DNA of 52,425 nt from a virus, in the IMG/VR virus record IMGVR_UViG_3300015371_000053, positions 1-52,425 of that record; one strand, given 5' to 3'. This document shows, piece after piece, positions 27,121-35,987 of this stretch; within the stretch, counting starts at the first letter, position 1, and each line of letters starts with the position of its first letter. The notes under the pieces are model-generated. The model was not told the origin of the DNA. It saw only the letters and a list, made by a program, of their open reading frames with translations, and searched no databases. Made by a program: the position numbers and the translations under genes.

Positions 27121-27498
27121 ATGAAGGAAGTAGCAGACGTACTCGCAGAATCCCGTGAGTACATCGAGAAGCACGGGTGGACTCAGCATGAGTTGAGCCG
27201 AAGTGGAGCCGGAACGAGCGTTTGCTCACTCGGAGCCATCATCTACAGCCAGTACGAAGACGTGAATGTAGACAACGAAGATCACGTCTACGACCAGCAC
27301 AGGGGCGAGATCGAGTCTGTGATCAGGTCACTCATCAAGGCTGGCGTTCCGGTAACGGTGAGTGAATCACCCTTCACCACCATCGCAGCCAACATCACCG
27401 GTTGGAACGACATGTCGGAGCGCACCCAGCAGGAAGTCCTCGACCTGTTCGCCAAGGCCGAGAAGATCGAAAGGGCTGGATATGACCCAGACGCCTGA
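27121..27498 (+). CDS. DUF6197-like protein, copy 1
   Basis: 125 aa. VADVLAESREYIEKHGW, VCSLGAIIYSQ, TGWNDMSERTQQEVLDLFAK and AEKIERAGYDPDA. The plan (helix with E-K-H-G-W, then C-x-x-G-A-I, then W-N-D near the end) fits the family I recall as DUF6197, common in Streptomyces and phages. Tandem paralog of the next gene. Confidence 0.65.
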   Translation: MKEVADVLAESREYIEKHGWTQHELSRSGAGTSVCSLGAIIYSQYEDVNVDNEDHVYDQHRGEIESVIRSLIKAGVPVTVSESPFTTIAANITGWNDMSERTQQEVLDLFAKAEKIERAGYDPDA

Positions 27499-27874
27499 GA
27501 AGTCGGTAGCAGACATCCTTGCGGATGCCAGGGAGTACCTGGAGAAGCACGAGTGGGTTCGCGGAATGATCGCTGAAAACGGAATTGACGAGAACAACCG
27601 TCGGCAAGTCGTAGGCGTGTGCGCTGTCGGTGCCATCTGTTACAGCCAAGGCTGGCTCGACATCAAAAAGCCCATGCTGGAACGCGAACATGTTCGCGAG
27701 AACCAAAAGGTACAGGCTGCTCTGTACAAAGTTCTCGGAGATCTCCCGGAATCAGATGAGTACGACTGCGTAGCTGAGTGGAACGACTACGTGGCCGAGG
27801 ACAAGCAGCAGGTTCTCGACCTCTTCGCGAAAGCGGAAAAGATCGAACGCGCCGGGTTCGACCCCGACGCCTGA
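27482..27874 (+). CDS. DUF6197-like protein, copy 2
   Basis: 130 aa. VADILADAREYLEKHEWVRG, GVCAVGAICYSQGW, CVAEWNDYVAEDKQQVLDLF, and an end nearly identical to copy 1 (AKAEKIERAGFDPDA), although the DNA there differs at many synonymous sites. Starts 16 bases inside copy 1. Confidence 0.65.
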   Translation: MTQTPEKSVADILADAREYLEKHEWVRGMIAENGIDENNRRQVVGVCAVGAICYSQGWLDIKKPMLEREHVRENQKVQAALYKVLGDLPESDEYDCVAEWNDYVAEDKQQVLDLFAKAEKIERAGFDPDA

Positions 27875-27884
27875 AAGGAGAGTC

Positions 27885-27998
27885 ATGAAGCACAGAAAGG
27901 GGCCAGCGTGGAAGTACCACCTGGCCGAATCAGCAGCCTGGTTTCTGGTCTTCGGTGTCGCCGTGTCAGTCGTAGCGATTCTGGCTTGGAGTAGCTGA
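27885..27998 (+). CDS. single-span membrane peptide, 37 aa
   Basis: AAAGGAGAGTC then ATG 27885. MKHRKGPAWKYHLAESAAWF followed by LVFGVAVSVVAILAWSS: basic start and one membrane helix. Stop shares a base with the next start (TGATG). Confidence 0.6.
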   Translation: MKHRKGPAWKYHLAESAAWFLVFGVAVSVVAILAWSS

Positions 27999-28843
27999 TG
28001 AAAGAAGCCAACAAGGAAAACAAGACCACTATCCCGGATAGCAACATCGAGTCCCAATGGGTTCTAGTGACCCCGGAACTCGCCAAGTACTACCTGGAAA
28101 GCAACGTCAAGAACCGCAGCGTTCGTGATCGTCACGTAGTCAAGATGATCTCGGACATGACGAACAAACGGTGGGAAGAGACTCACATGGGGATCGGGTT
28201 CGATGAGAACGGTGTGCTTGTGGACGGTCAGCACCGTCTGTACGCCATCATCCAGTCGAACACGCCTCAGTGGATTCTGATCACCACCGGCCTGTCAGAG
28301 AACGCACGAAGTGTCATTGACATCGGTGCCAAGAGGAAGGCGGCAGATTTCCTCCCTGGTGCCTATCGAGACATGCGTTCTTCCGCCATTCGGTACCTGC
28401 TCGCGCTTCACAAGCGGAACGGCGAGTCTTTCACGGCTCAACAGCTCGCCTACGACACGCAGCAGATCACCAATGCGGAGATCCAGGAAGCCTGGTTCAA
28501 CTTCTACGACGACTTCGAAAGGATGGGAGCGGTTGCCAACGAGGCTTCGAAGAACGTCGCTTTCGGCCCGTCATCGTTGATCGTTGCCTCCATCGTCTAC
28601 CCGAAGCGTCAGGAAGAGTTCCTCGACGGGATCTACACCCAGGCGATGCTTCCTGTCGGTGACCCCCGGTTGGCCCTCATCAAGTTCCGTGGTGGTCAGA
28701 CGGCAACGAACCCGAGTACCGGCAAGGTCAGGGTTCCTACCCCCGTTGGGATGTTCGTCTCTATGAAGGCTGCGAAGGCTTTCAACGACGAGAAGTCCAT
28801 CGGGATTCTTCGATTCCACAAGCAGGAGAAGCTCAAGATCTGA
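27998..28843 (+). CDS. ParB-like / DGQHR-domain protein
   Basis: 281 aa. NRSVRDRHVVKMISDMTNKR, GIGFDENGVLVDGQHRLYAI and ARSVIDIGAKRKAADFL. The DGQHR motif and the preceding 'N-R-x3-R-H-V ... M ... W' helix match the ParB/Srx-type domain found in phage and DndB-like proteins, which bind nucleotide or DNA. The C-terminal half is helical. It is a lone gene here without a ParA partner, so a modification or nuclease-like role is as likely as partition. Confidence 0.75.
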   Translation: MKEANKENKTTIPDSNIESQWVLVTPELAKYYLESNVKNRSVRDRHVVKMISDMTNKRWEETHMGIGFDENGVLVDGQHRLYAIIQSNTPQWILITTGLSENARSVIDIGAKRKAADFLPGAYRDMRSSAIRYLLALHKRNGESFTAQQLAYDTQQITNAEIQEAWFNFYDDFERMGAVANEASKNVAFGPSSLIVASIVYPKRQEEFLDGIYTQAMLPVGDPRLALIKFRGGQTATNPSTGKVRVPTPVGMFVSMKAAKAFNDEKSIGILRFHKQEKLKI

Positions 28844-28853
28844 AAGGAGAAAT

Positions 28854-29540
28854 ATGCCCACCAATGCAGAGTTGGAGGCAAGAGTCGAAGAGCTTGCTGC
28901 TGCTCTCGAAGAATCCAAGAAGCAGCATCGTGAAATGAAGCAGACCGTTGTCACGACAGCCCGCAAGTACGCATCAGCACATGGTCTGTGTGAAGTGGTT
29001 GACAAAGCCATCGAGGAGGCCGGTTTGGGTCCCAATCTGGAGAAGATCGAGATCGACATTCAGATTCCCGCCAAGATCGAGTTCGACGTTGACGCCGGAT
29101 TGATCGAGGGGATGAGCGACGACGACAGAGCGATGTACGTCGCCAAGGAGCTTGCTCCTGCTCTTCTCCTGATGGTGGACAAGACCAAGACCGGCATCAT
29201 CCCCCAGCCCATCGGGGTTGGTGCAAGGCGTCGTAACGGGGTCCACGGGGGCGATCCCAAGGTGACCCTCGGAGACATCGTGGTCGAGGGATACGGGACC
29301 GTCGAGATGCCGGAACCCCCGGAGTCTCCGTGGAACACGCCTCCCGGCTACATCACGAGGTACACGTCTAATGAAGGACGGGTGCTTCACCACTTCGAAA
29401 ATCGCGGTATGGGGACGGTGGCTCGGGCTCTCTGTGGCCGGGTTCTCTACACCTACCAAGACTCTCTTCGCGAGGACTCAGCTCGCGGTGAGAACCGTCT
29501 CTGTGGCGATTGCCGTCGCAGGGCAGCAGGAATGCAGTAA
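28854..29540 (+). CDS. hypothetical coiled-coil and Cys protein, 228 aa
   Basis: N-terminal coiled coil (AELEARVEELAAALEESKKQ). The centre is acidic to mixed; the C-terminus reads FENRGMGTVARALCGR and LCGDCRRRAAGMQ, a layout (aromatic/His, A-L-C-G-R, then C-x2-C-R-R) that I recall from small actinophage zinc domains. AAAGGAGAAAT precedes the ATG. Confidence 0.65.
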   Translation: MPTNAELEARVEELAAALEESKKQHREMKQTVVTTARKYASAHGLCEVVDKAIEEAGLGPNLEKIEIDIQIPAKIEFDVDAGLIEGMSDDDRAMYVAKELAPALLLMVDKTKTGIIPQPIGVGARRRNGVHGGDPKVTLGDIVVEGYGTVEMPEPPESPWNTPPGYITRYTSNEGRVLHHFENRGMGTVARALCGRVLYTYQDSLREDSARGENRLCGDCRRRAAGMQ

Positions 29541-29564
29541 CTACAAGTGAAAAAGGAGAGTTAG

Positions 29565-30197
29565 TTGTCAACAGCAACAATCGATGGCGTGGGCATGGAT
29601 CACTACAGCCCATTACCGGAGGTCAATTTCGACCTCCTCGAAGAGGCGGTGTCATGGGCCTACTGGTCCTCGGGTGCTGACCTCAAGGACGAAGCCAAGC
29701 TCGGCTACTTCTGGCGACAGACCGCATGGGCCGGTGACAAGGAATTCAACAACGCCGTGGAGTACTCAAGCAAGTACAACGAGTGCAGCTCTTCGTTCTG
29801 CATCTCTGGCTACGCAGCGATGGTCTCGGGCTTCACAGCGAAGAAGCTTGCTCCGAACTGCGGCAGGTACGAGTGCAACGATTCCGAGTGCGAGCACACG
29901 GAGGTTCTTCAGACCACCTTGGTCAACGCCGACAAGTGGATCGAAGACGACCCAGAGATCGACTCCATGTGGCACAGGGTGGGTCGTGACCTTCTGGGTC
30001 TCACTGAGGACGAGGCTGTTCGCCTCTTCGACGGTGACAACATGATCGAGGATGTCGTGGACATCGCCCAAGGCATCGTCGCCTCCCGTGGTCTCCCGGA
30101 GCTGAATGTTGAGCGCTGGGAGCTGAAGATCGAGAACGAGAAGATCATCGACGGTGAGATGGTCTTCGAAACCTCGGTGGTTCGGAGGGCAGCATGA
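29565..30197 (+). CDS. DUF6197-like relative, 210 aa
   Basis: TTG start, set by AAAAAGGAGAGTTAG directly upstream. FDLLEEAVSWAYWSSGADLK; SFCISGYAAMVSGF; then MWHRVGRDLLGLTEDEAVRL FDGDN. The C-I-S-G-Y-A-A and L-L-G-L-T-x-x-E-A-x-x-L-F-D elements recall the DUF6197 group. Four extra Cys lie at NCGRYECNDSEC. Function unknown. Confidence 0.6.
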   Translation: MSTATIDGVGMDHYSPLPEVNFDLLEEAVSWAYWSSGADLKDEAKLGYFWRQTAWAGDKEFNNAVEYSSKYNECSSSFCISGYAAMVSGFTAKKLAPNCGRYECNDSECEHTEVLQTTLVNADKWIEDDPEIDSMWHRVGRDLLGLTEDEAVRLFDGDNMIEDVVDIAQGIVASRGLPELNVERWELKIENEKIIDGEMVFETSVVRRAA

Positions 30198-30688
30198 CTG
30201 AAGTGATCCCGGAGATCGGGAAGATCGAGGTTCTGAAGCCCGAAGAGGAGATCGCCCGACTCTTGGACCAACTGGTTCGCGAGAAGGGCTACGACTACGT
30301 GTACCCGCACTCATCAGATGGAGATAACCAGATTGGTGACTGCAAGTACGTGGAGGCGAAGGACGACTCCATCTCTCTCATCGGTTGGTCAGTCGAGGAA
30401 GAGCGAGTGCTGACCGCTGAAGAGGTCAAGAATCAGATCGCCCCAAGCTGCATCCTGGGGCATCTCCTCTACAAGGTGGGTTATCCCATCGAGAACTTCG
30501 TTCTCAGTGGTGACAACGAGTCAGGATGGGGAGAGATCGCTATCAACCTGTCTGGTGACTTCGCTGCTCTTCTCACCGGAAACGAAAAGATCGACACCGC
30601 GCTGACCAACCTTCAGCGTGCCCAGGACACAGGCACCGCCTGGGGTCCAGCAGTAGACAAGTTCAAAGAGGAAGTAGGACTGGCATGA
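30194..30688 (+). CDS. paralog pair member 1, 164 aa
   Basis: ATGA overlap. EEIARLLDQLVREKGYDYVY, SCILGHLLYKVGYPIENF, DTALTNLQRAQDTGTAWGPA. Repeats the plan of the following gene; the C-I-L-G-x-L-L helix equals the C-x-x-G-A-I of the DUF6197-like genes upstream, so all five may be one expanded family. Confidence 0.65.
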   Translation: MTEVIPEIGKIEVLKPEEEIARLLDQLVREKGYDYVYPHSSDGDNQIGDCKYVEAKDDSISLIGWSVEEERVLTAEEVKNQIAPSCILGHLLYKVGYPIENFVLSGDNESGWGEIAINLSGDFAALLTGNEKIDTALTNLQRAQDTGTAWGPAVDKFKEEVGLA

Positions 30689-31146
30689 CCGTTGCAGAAC
30701 TGATCAAGACCAAGACGCTCGTGAGCGAGACGAAGGTCGTCCCCGTCGAACTGCCTCCTCTCAAGGAGCAGACCCCGGCGCAGCAAGTGGCCAGGGTTCT
30801 GGACCAGATCGTCCAGGAGTTCGGGTACGGCTACGTGTACCAGAAGGTCTGGTCCATCGAGAGCAGTGGTGTGGGGTGCTTCTACCAGAAGAACGGGAGC
30901 CCTTCCTGCATCGTCGGTCAGATTCTCCACAAGATGGGCTTCAACGTGGCTCAGCTCAAGGGGAACGTCAACCACATGTCCTGGCGTGGTTTCGCCTACG
31001 AGAACACTCCGTACTACGGGGAGATCCCTGCGGCGATGAAGGATCGCAAGGTGTTCGATGCTCTCCAGCGCCTTCAGCAGAGGCAGGACGAGGGCATGAC
31101 CTGGGGCGAGGCCGTTCACATCTTCAAGGGCGAAGTGGGGGTATAA
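30685..31146 (+). CDS. paralog pair member 2, 153 aa
   Basis: ATGA overlap. QQVARVLDQIVQEFGYGYVY, SCIVGQILHKMGFNVAQL, FDALQRLQQRQDEGMTWGEA. Similar to the gene at 30194 through its whole length. Function unknown. Confidence 0.65.
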   Translation: MTVAELIKTKTLVSETKVVPVELPPLKEQTPAQQVARVLDQIVQEFGYGYVYQKVWSIESSGVGCFYQKNGSPSCIVGQILHKMGFNVAQLKGNVNHMSWRGFAYENTPYYGEIPAAMKDRKVFDALQRLQQRQDEGMTWGEAVHIFKGEVGV

Positions 31147-31152
31147 CTCAGG

Positions 31153-31434
31153 ATGATGGCGGTCCATTTAGTGGGAGAGGTCTGCCACTTTTGCTACGAA
31201 TGCGAGAAGTACTACAGGGGACACTTCGAAACAAAGGATGCTCTTGCGGAGGATTTTAGCGAAGGAACCCTAATGGAGGATATCCGTACGTACGAGGTTT
31301 ACTACTGCGGAGATCCAGCAGGTCCATGCGAACTGGAAGAACCACCAAACCAGTATGCAGAAACATGGATGTGTGGCAACTGTGAGGAGATTCATCCCAC
31401 TGCAGCAGACGCAATAACCTGCTGCCAAGAATAG
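31153..31434 (+). CDS. two-zinc-knuckle protein, 93 aa
   Basis: MMAVHLVGEVCHFCYECEKY and the end MCGNCEEIHPTAADAITCC: Cys pairs at each end could form one zinc ribbon. Acidic overall. Last plus-strand gene before the terminator. Confidence 0.65.
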   Translation: MMAVHLVGEVCHFCYECEKYYRGHFETKDALAEDFSEGTLMEDIRTYEVYYCGDPAGPCELEEPPNQYAETWMCGNCEEIHPTAADAITCCQE

Positions 31435-31436
31435 GA

Positions 31437-31485
31437 CCCGTGATACGCCCCCCTCTTCGGAGGGGGGCACACGGGCCTTTTTTTT
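31437..31485 (+). terminator. strong terminator at the convergence of the two operons
   Basis: CCCGTG (31437-31442)/CACGGG (31470-31475) encloses GCCCCCCTC-TTCG-GAGGGGGGC (31447-31468), followed by T8 (31478-31485). It ends plus-strand transcription; read on the minus strand it lacks a T-tract. Confidence 0.88.
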
Positions 31486-31491
31486 GCCCTT

Positions 31492-31860
31492 TTACTCTAG
31501 GCTCAGTGCGATCTTCCCAGCAGGGAGAGCGAAGCCTCCACCGTTGGTCACGATGACTCCACCATCAGGCAAGCGACCATAAGCCCGGAGCTTGCCACTG
31601 TTCTTGGCATTCCAGATGCCAAAGTGGGTCAGACGGTTCGCCAGTAGACCTGAGAACTTCACAGTCTCCATAGACCAGATGGTCCTAGAGGAAGGAGTGG
31701 AGAACTCAAGCTTTCGCCTGACGTAGCCTCCACCAGAGATCTCTCCACGACCGATCCCATTGATCGCTGGGGACTCGTAGTGCAGGGAGCACCATGCGTT
31801 GTCAGCCACACACTCCAGCCATGCGTGGACCAGCTCGTCATCAAAGGTTCCGTCGATCAT
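31492..31860 (-). CDS. minor tail protein, 122 aa
   Basis: Last gene of the late operon. MIDGTFDDELVHAWLECVAD ... GEISGGGYVRRKLEFSTPSS ... THFGIWNAKNSGKLRAYGRL. The pattern S-G-G-x-Y-x-R ... F ... T-H-x-G-I-W is that of small phage tail-tip or fibre-associated proteins I recall. TGATG overlap with the upstream gene fixes the start at 31860. Confidence 0.65.
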   Translation of the reverse strand: MIDGTFDDELVHAWLECVADNAWCSLHYESPAINGIGRGEISGGGYVRRKLEFSTPSSRTIWSMETVKFSGLLANRLTHFGIWNAKNSGKLRAYGRLPDGGVIVTNGGGFALPAGKIALSLE

Positions 31861-34055
31861 CACACAGATCCTGGTTCTACTCGGAAGAATCGTCCTTGGA
31901 AGAACACTGGTTCGTCTCCCTGCTCATCGCAGTAGATCTCGATGAAAAGAGACCCAGCATCCTCTTCCAGAGGCTGCTTGCCCAGTGGGTCAATGAACTC
32001 TGGCCCGAAGTCCCAGCTCCACTGGGTGTCGTCGGTGAGAAGTCCTGTCCTAGCGGCTCCCCGAGAGAACCTCCCCGGAGAATAACCAGCAGGCTCGTAG
32101 TAGTTCCCCCAGCCAACGATCAGTTCGGAGTTACCTCGGGGAAGAGCTGAATCACTCTGGTAGGCAGTGCCATCGGCTCGTACCTGCTCCCATGCATCCT
32201 TGATGAAGGGGTTGGAGTTGCCGACCGAGTAACTGGTGGTGATCCCAGCAGGACGCAGCCACTTCATGTCGCTCGGGTCTTCGCTGAACTCAGGCATGGC
32301 ATCTGGTCCCACACCATTGGTCTTGTAGAGGGAGACGTGGAACCTGACTGGCATCACGTTCCCGTCCTTGTCGTAGGCGGCAATCTGAGTGAGTCTGATT
32401 GCCCCGCTCTGTGACATCCGGATCGGGATAGCCAGCTTCTTGTCGCTCCCCTTCATGGGGATGCCAGACCAGTTGTTGGTCGAGTTCTGGATGTCAGTGG
32501 GACCGATCTTGATGTAGTAACCGGGATACTTCTTCGGTGGGTACTTCCGCGTGTAGTCCTCGTACGGGAAGGAAGCAGAAGCAGGAAGCTTCTCGTTGAA
32601 GAACTCCTTCCCTCCACCAGAGGAGATGATCCCTGACCCAGCTCGGTAGCTCCAGGGGAGAAGAAGATCCTGGATCGTGTTGGAGAACTTCCCTGTCTGA
32701 AGAGCCCGGAGTGGAGACAGAGCGTCCCTCGTCCGGGCCTTGACCTCATCCACCGTCAGCACGTCTCGGTACTTGGAGTCGTAGGTCAGGCTCACTGACA
32801 GGTCTCGGAAGTTGACGCTGGCCTGGGTGATGTGAACCAACAGACCTTCGTTCATCCCCAGGAGGCCGTTGATCCGGAAGGTGGTCCCTGCCTTGATCAG
32901 CATCCTCGGAAAGGGCTTACCGTCCGTTGTGCGGGGGTCTGTGGACAAAGTGATACTTCCAGTCACCCCAGGGTCTGCGAAGCGCTGTAGCTGGCCCTGA
33001 GCGACTCTGGTGGCCCCTAATTCGTCCAGTCCGTCCTGGAACCGGATGATCGTCTCCTTGGCCTTGACGTTCTTCCTCAGAGAGGGGTTTCCCTCCCGTG
33101 GGTAGACCAGAGGAGACCAGGCGTAGGGCTTGAAGTAGGTGTTGAGACCTGCGGGAGAGACGTTCATCCCCGAGAAGGTGATCCCGGCTTCGTCCTTGCC
33201 CTGCCCGTAGATGGTGTTGGCCCGCTGAGTGAAGTCCTTGGTGCCCGTAAAACCCACTCCAGGGGCTCCCAGAGTGATCTCCAGGATCTTGTGGCTGTCT
33301 GAGTTGGGAGGACGCCGTAGGTAAAGCTCAGGGCGTCTGTGGCCGTTATTCCGGATGCTCCACTGCGACCCGCCCTCATCGAACATCGTGGTCAGCGCTG
33401 TCTGGATGAACCCAGAGAGAATCGGCTCCCAGGAACCAGTAGACCTGGAGACCAGACCTGACCACTTCTGGCCAGGAGTCACACCCGCAGGCTTGAGGGT
33501 CGAGGCGTACCCGTTCGGACCCTTGTACTCAGGAACCTTCCGCTTCCAGTCCGGTGGGAAGGTGATCTTCAGTTCCTTGAGACGACAGGGGTACTTCTCC
33601 GGGTTGAAGTATCGCTTGAACAAGATCTCGTAGGGGACCGGACGACGCATGAAGCTGGGCTTGGCCAGATAGTCATCCAGGCCGAAGAGAGCCCCCTTCA
33701 GATCGATCTTGAAGGAGGTTTCGTTGCCAGTGAGGCTGAAGTCGTAGGAAGTGATGAACCCTTCCCAGCGCCAGTCGTAGTCATAGGGACCGTAGTTCTG
33801 CCACACGATGTCTACGTCGGCGTCCGGAACCAGCCAGTCCAGGTCTCCTGTACCGGGATTGTCGAAGATGGTGATCTGAGGAAAGGAGATGGAAGCAGCG
33901 GACTCAGTGAAGGGATCTACAGTCCCGACCTGTTCGATCTGGATAGGAGCACCCCGGAACAGAGTGATCTCCCTCTGGTCACCACCAGGAGGAGTAGCAA
34001 AGACCCGGAAGTAACCGATCTGGTTCTGGTCTACCGGTGCGGCTGTGAGACTCAC
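31860..34055 (-). CDS. minor tail / baseplate protein, 731 aa
   Basis: GTG start in a GTGA overlap. N-terminal region (IEQVGTVDPFTESAASISFP; WRWEGFITSYDF) resembles tail-hub proteins with beta-sandwich folds; a middle part contains TIYGQGKDEAGITFSG and a TTFRINGLLGM segment typical of siphovirus tail-hub or Tal-like proteins. C-terminal 250 residues look like a jelly-roll or carbohydrate-binding module (IPIRMSQSGAIRLTQIAAYD). Likely at the tail tip. Confidence 0.7.
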   Translation of the reverse strand: MSLTAAPVDQNQIGYFRVFATPPGGDQREITLFRGAPIQIEQVGTVDPFTESAASISFPQITIFDNPGTGDLDWLVPDADVDIVWQNYGPYDYDWRWEGFITSYDFSLTGNETSFKIDLKGALFGLDDYLAKPSFMRRPVPYEILFKRYFNPEKYPCRLKELKITFPPDWKRKVPEYKGPNGYASTLKPAGVTPGQKWSGLVSRSTGSWEPILSGFIQTALTTMFDEGGSQWSIRNNGHRRPELYLRRPPNSDSHKILEITLGAPGVGFTGTKDFTQRANTIYGQGKDEAGITFSGMNVSPAGLNTYFKPYAWSPLVYPREGNPSLRKNVKAKETIIRFQDGLDELGATRVAQGQLQRFADPGVTGSITLSTDPRTTDGKPFPRMLIKAGTTFRINGLLGMNEGLLVHITQASVNFRDLSVSLTYDSKYRDVLTVDEVKARTRDALSPLRALQTGKFSNTIQDLLLPWSYRAGSGIISSGGGKEFFNEKLPASASFPYEDYTRKYPPKKYPGYYIKIGPTDIQNSTNNWSGIPMKGSDKKLAIPIRMSQSGAIRLTQIAAYDKDGNVMPVRFHVSLYKTNGVGPDAMPEFSEDPSDMKWLRPAGITTSYSVGNSNPFIKDAWEQVRADGTAYQSDSALPRGNSELIVGWGNYYEPAGYSPGRFSRGAARTGLLTDDTQWSWDFGPEFIDPLGKQPLEEDAGSLFIEIYCDEQGDEPVFFQGRFFRVEPGSV

Positions 34056-35056
34056 TTATCCCCTCCGTAGATAGAAGAGAGTAGAGAGAACTCGTCCCGG
34101 ACCTCTTCTCCGGTGAGAATCTCCGAGTAGAGATTGATCTCCATCAGGGTCATGTCAGCAGTATGCAGTAAGTCACCGTTTGACCTACCCAGCACGACAC
34201 GGCCATCCATGGGAACGACATCACTTCCAGAATCGACCCTGACCTTGGTGACCCCGGACGGCCCACGCCCTGCGTAAAGGCTGATGTAGGGGCGATCAAT
34301 CACCATCGCGATCATCACCGGAGCTGCTGTGCTGAGCAGATCAGAGATCGGCATAGCAGGCTTGCGACGGGTCTGATCGGTCTGAAGGTACAGAGTGTTC
34401 CCCTGGAGGGTCAGGCTTACCCAACCACCCTCTGGAGCTTCAGACATCGGTTCTACTGTGGGCTGTCCGGGGCACCAAAGACCAGCGTATGGAGTCTCCA
34501 GGTTATTCCCGTAGGCAGAGGAAGGGCTGACCGAGAAGATCACTGTGTAACCGGCTACCCCACCAAGGGCTTGAGTCAGATCGGTCCACATGTGTTCGGT
34601 CGAATCAGAGTCGAAGTTGAGTGCCTCCTGCACGAATACCTCTGACCTCAACTCGTACTCATAGTCAGACAGGTAGGTAGGCGCGTACTCAGCCGAGGTT
34701 GACCAGTTGATCGGTGTTTCAGCTTGGTGGGGATACCACTGCAGATCAGTCAGGTTGTAGTACTCGTCGTCAGCAATCCAGCGCAAGTCTGCGCTCGTGA
34801 CCACATCTCTGGCCTGCTCCCGGTAGGCCAGAACCTCTCCCTCAGCGGAGACCAGGGTCCGAGCCTTGATGTCGTAGTCAGGGATCGAGACAGGCCAGCC
34901 GTTGGCGATTCGGAAGTCGTCTGTGGCCCACGCGGACATACGGATTGGATACAACCCACCAGGGGGATCGACCTGATCCTTGGTCTTCTTGTGGACGCTG
35001 CCTCTGCCCTTGGCAGTGACCTGGGTCTTACCTGGACGAAGATTCTTGACGGTCAT
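34052..35056 (-). CDS. minor tail protein with LamG-like domain
   Basis: 334 aa. The C-terminal half reads GYTVIFSVSPSSAYG, GWVSLTLQGNTLYLQ, MIAMVIDRPYISLYAG, DGRVVLGRSNGD and MTLMEINLYSEIL, a concanavalin-A/LamG-type sandwich that often binds sugars at tail tips. ATG coupled to the upstream stop. The N-terminus is basic and may join the tail hub. Confidence 0.68.
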   Translation of the reverse strand: MTVKNLRPGKTQVTAKGRGSVHKKTKDQVDPPGGLYPIRMSAWATDDFRIANGWPVSIPDYDIKARTLVSAEGEVLAYREQARDVVTSADLRWIADDEYYNLTDLQWYPHQAETPINWSTSAEYAPTYLSDYEYELRSEVFVQEALNFDSDSTEHMWTDLTQALGGVAGYTVIFSVSPSSAYGNNLETPYAGLWCPGQPTVEPMSEAPEGGWVSLTLQGNTLYLQTDQTRRKPAMPISDLLSTAAPVMIAMVIDRPYISLYAGRGPSGVTKVRVDSGSDVVPMDGRVVLGRSNGDLLHTADMTLMEINLYSEILTGEEVRDEFSLLSSIYGGDK

Positions 35057-35502
35057 CAGAAGTCCTCTTCGGTGTAGAAGGGACCAAGCTCGATGACCAA
35101 CTCACCAGCGCCGACTACGGCCTGATCTCCTTGGTAGATCATCATCTCTTCTTCCAGGTTCCCCACGAAGTAGACGTAGCCCTCTTCGACAGCGTTACAG
35201 ACAGCCCAGTAGCTGACTCGACCCCACTCAGCCGTGGCAGTCACGAACGGGACCTCTAGCTCGTTTCCTACGACGTGTAGCTCACCTGAGTCTGAGACCC
35301 ACATGGAGGAGTCATTGGGCAGAGCTACTCGTGAGTAACCTGCGTCGATAGACGGCTCGACCAACTCAATACCGGAGACATAGGGAGTGGGAGCAGTACC
35401 CGTGATCAGAGCCAGGTAGAAGTCGGGAGGAGGCTCTGAGGTACGACCAAAGAAGGTTCGGAGGATCTCACCAGCACCCCAGAGAGTCAGTCGCCCAGCC
35501 AT
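35056..35502 (-). CDS. minor tail protein, 148 aa
   Basis: MAGRLTLWGAGEILRTFFGR, then FYLALITGTAPTPYVSGIEL, YSRVALPNDSSMWVS and WGRVSYWAVCNAVEEG. The L-A-L-x-T-x-x-P ... E ... Y-x-R ... W-G pattern is a beta-sandwich tail-fibre-type protein widely seen in actinophages. Start 35502 from a TGATG overlap; TTG 35505 is adjacent. Confidence 0.68.
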   Translation of the reverse strand: MAGRLTLWGAGEILRTFFGRTSEPPPDFYLALITGTAPTPYVSGIELVEPSIDAGYSRVALPNDSSMWVSDSGELHVVGNELEVPFVTATAEWGRVSYWAVCNAVEEGYVYFVGNLEEEMMIYQGDQAVVGAGELVIELGPFYTEEDF

Positions 35503-35987
35503 CAACCAATCCTCTCTCGGGATACGTCTGGATAGCGAGGCACGGTGAAAGTGCTCTGTGCCATCTGGCTGTGCGTCCAGACGTGTCCACGAGCGAATGA
35601 AGCCTCAGCGAGCTGACACCGCCAGTACTCGCGATACTCGTTGAAGGTCCACCTGATCCGGTAGTCGAACTGCTCGAACAACTCTTCGAGGAAGAAGAGG
35701 TTGTCAGCCAGATCAGACTGGTTGTTCCCGTGAATCCAGACCCCGATCTGCTCACTCACCATCTCTGGCACAGCGTGAACTAGGTAGTCACCACCCAGGA
35801 CAGGAGAGGTAGCAGTGACCTTCCTCCAGCTCTTGTTGGTGGCGTTCCTAGTGTTGTCAGCGGCGATCCTGTACCGGTCTCCGTCGTTGATATTGATCCA
35901 CTCACCGCCGTAGCTGATCTCTACAGCGAGGTAGTTCAACCCCTCTTGAGCAGGATCAGTGATCGCGTAGGGGATGGTCCTCGGCAT
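35502..35987 (-). CDS. tail protein downstream of the tape measure, 161 aa
   Basis: GGAGGAGAGTCTG precedes ATG 35987. Position directly after the tape measure suits a distal-tail-type protein. Sequence: NYLAVEISYGGEWININDGD, VPEMVSEQIGVWIHGNNQSD, FEQFDYRIRWTFNEYREYWR; mixed alpha/beta, no signature recognised. Assignment rests on position. Confidence 0.6.
   Translation of the reverse strand: MPRTIPYAITDPAQEGLNYLAVEISYGGEWININDGDRYRIAADNTRNATNKSWRKVTATSPVLGGDYLVHAVPEMVSEQIGVWIHGNNQSDLADNLFFLEELFEQFDYRIRWTFNEYREYWRCQLAEASFARGHVWTHSQMAQSTFTVPRYPDVSRERIG

Noticed and set aside
31437-31485. Bidirectional terminator for both converging operons
   Set aside because: T8 follows the hairpin only in the plus direction; read on the minus strand the hairpin is followed by mixed sequence.
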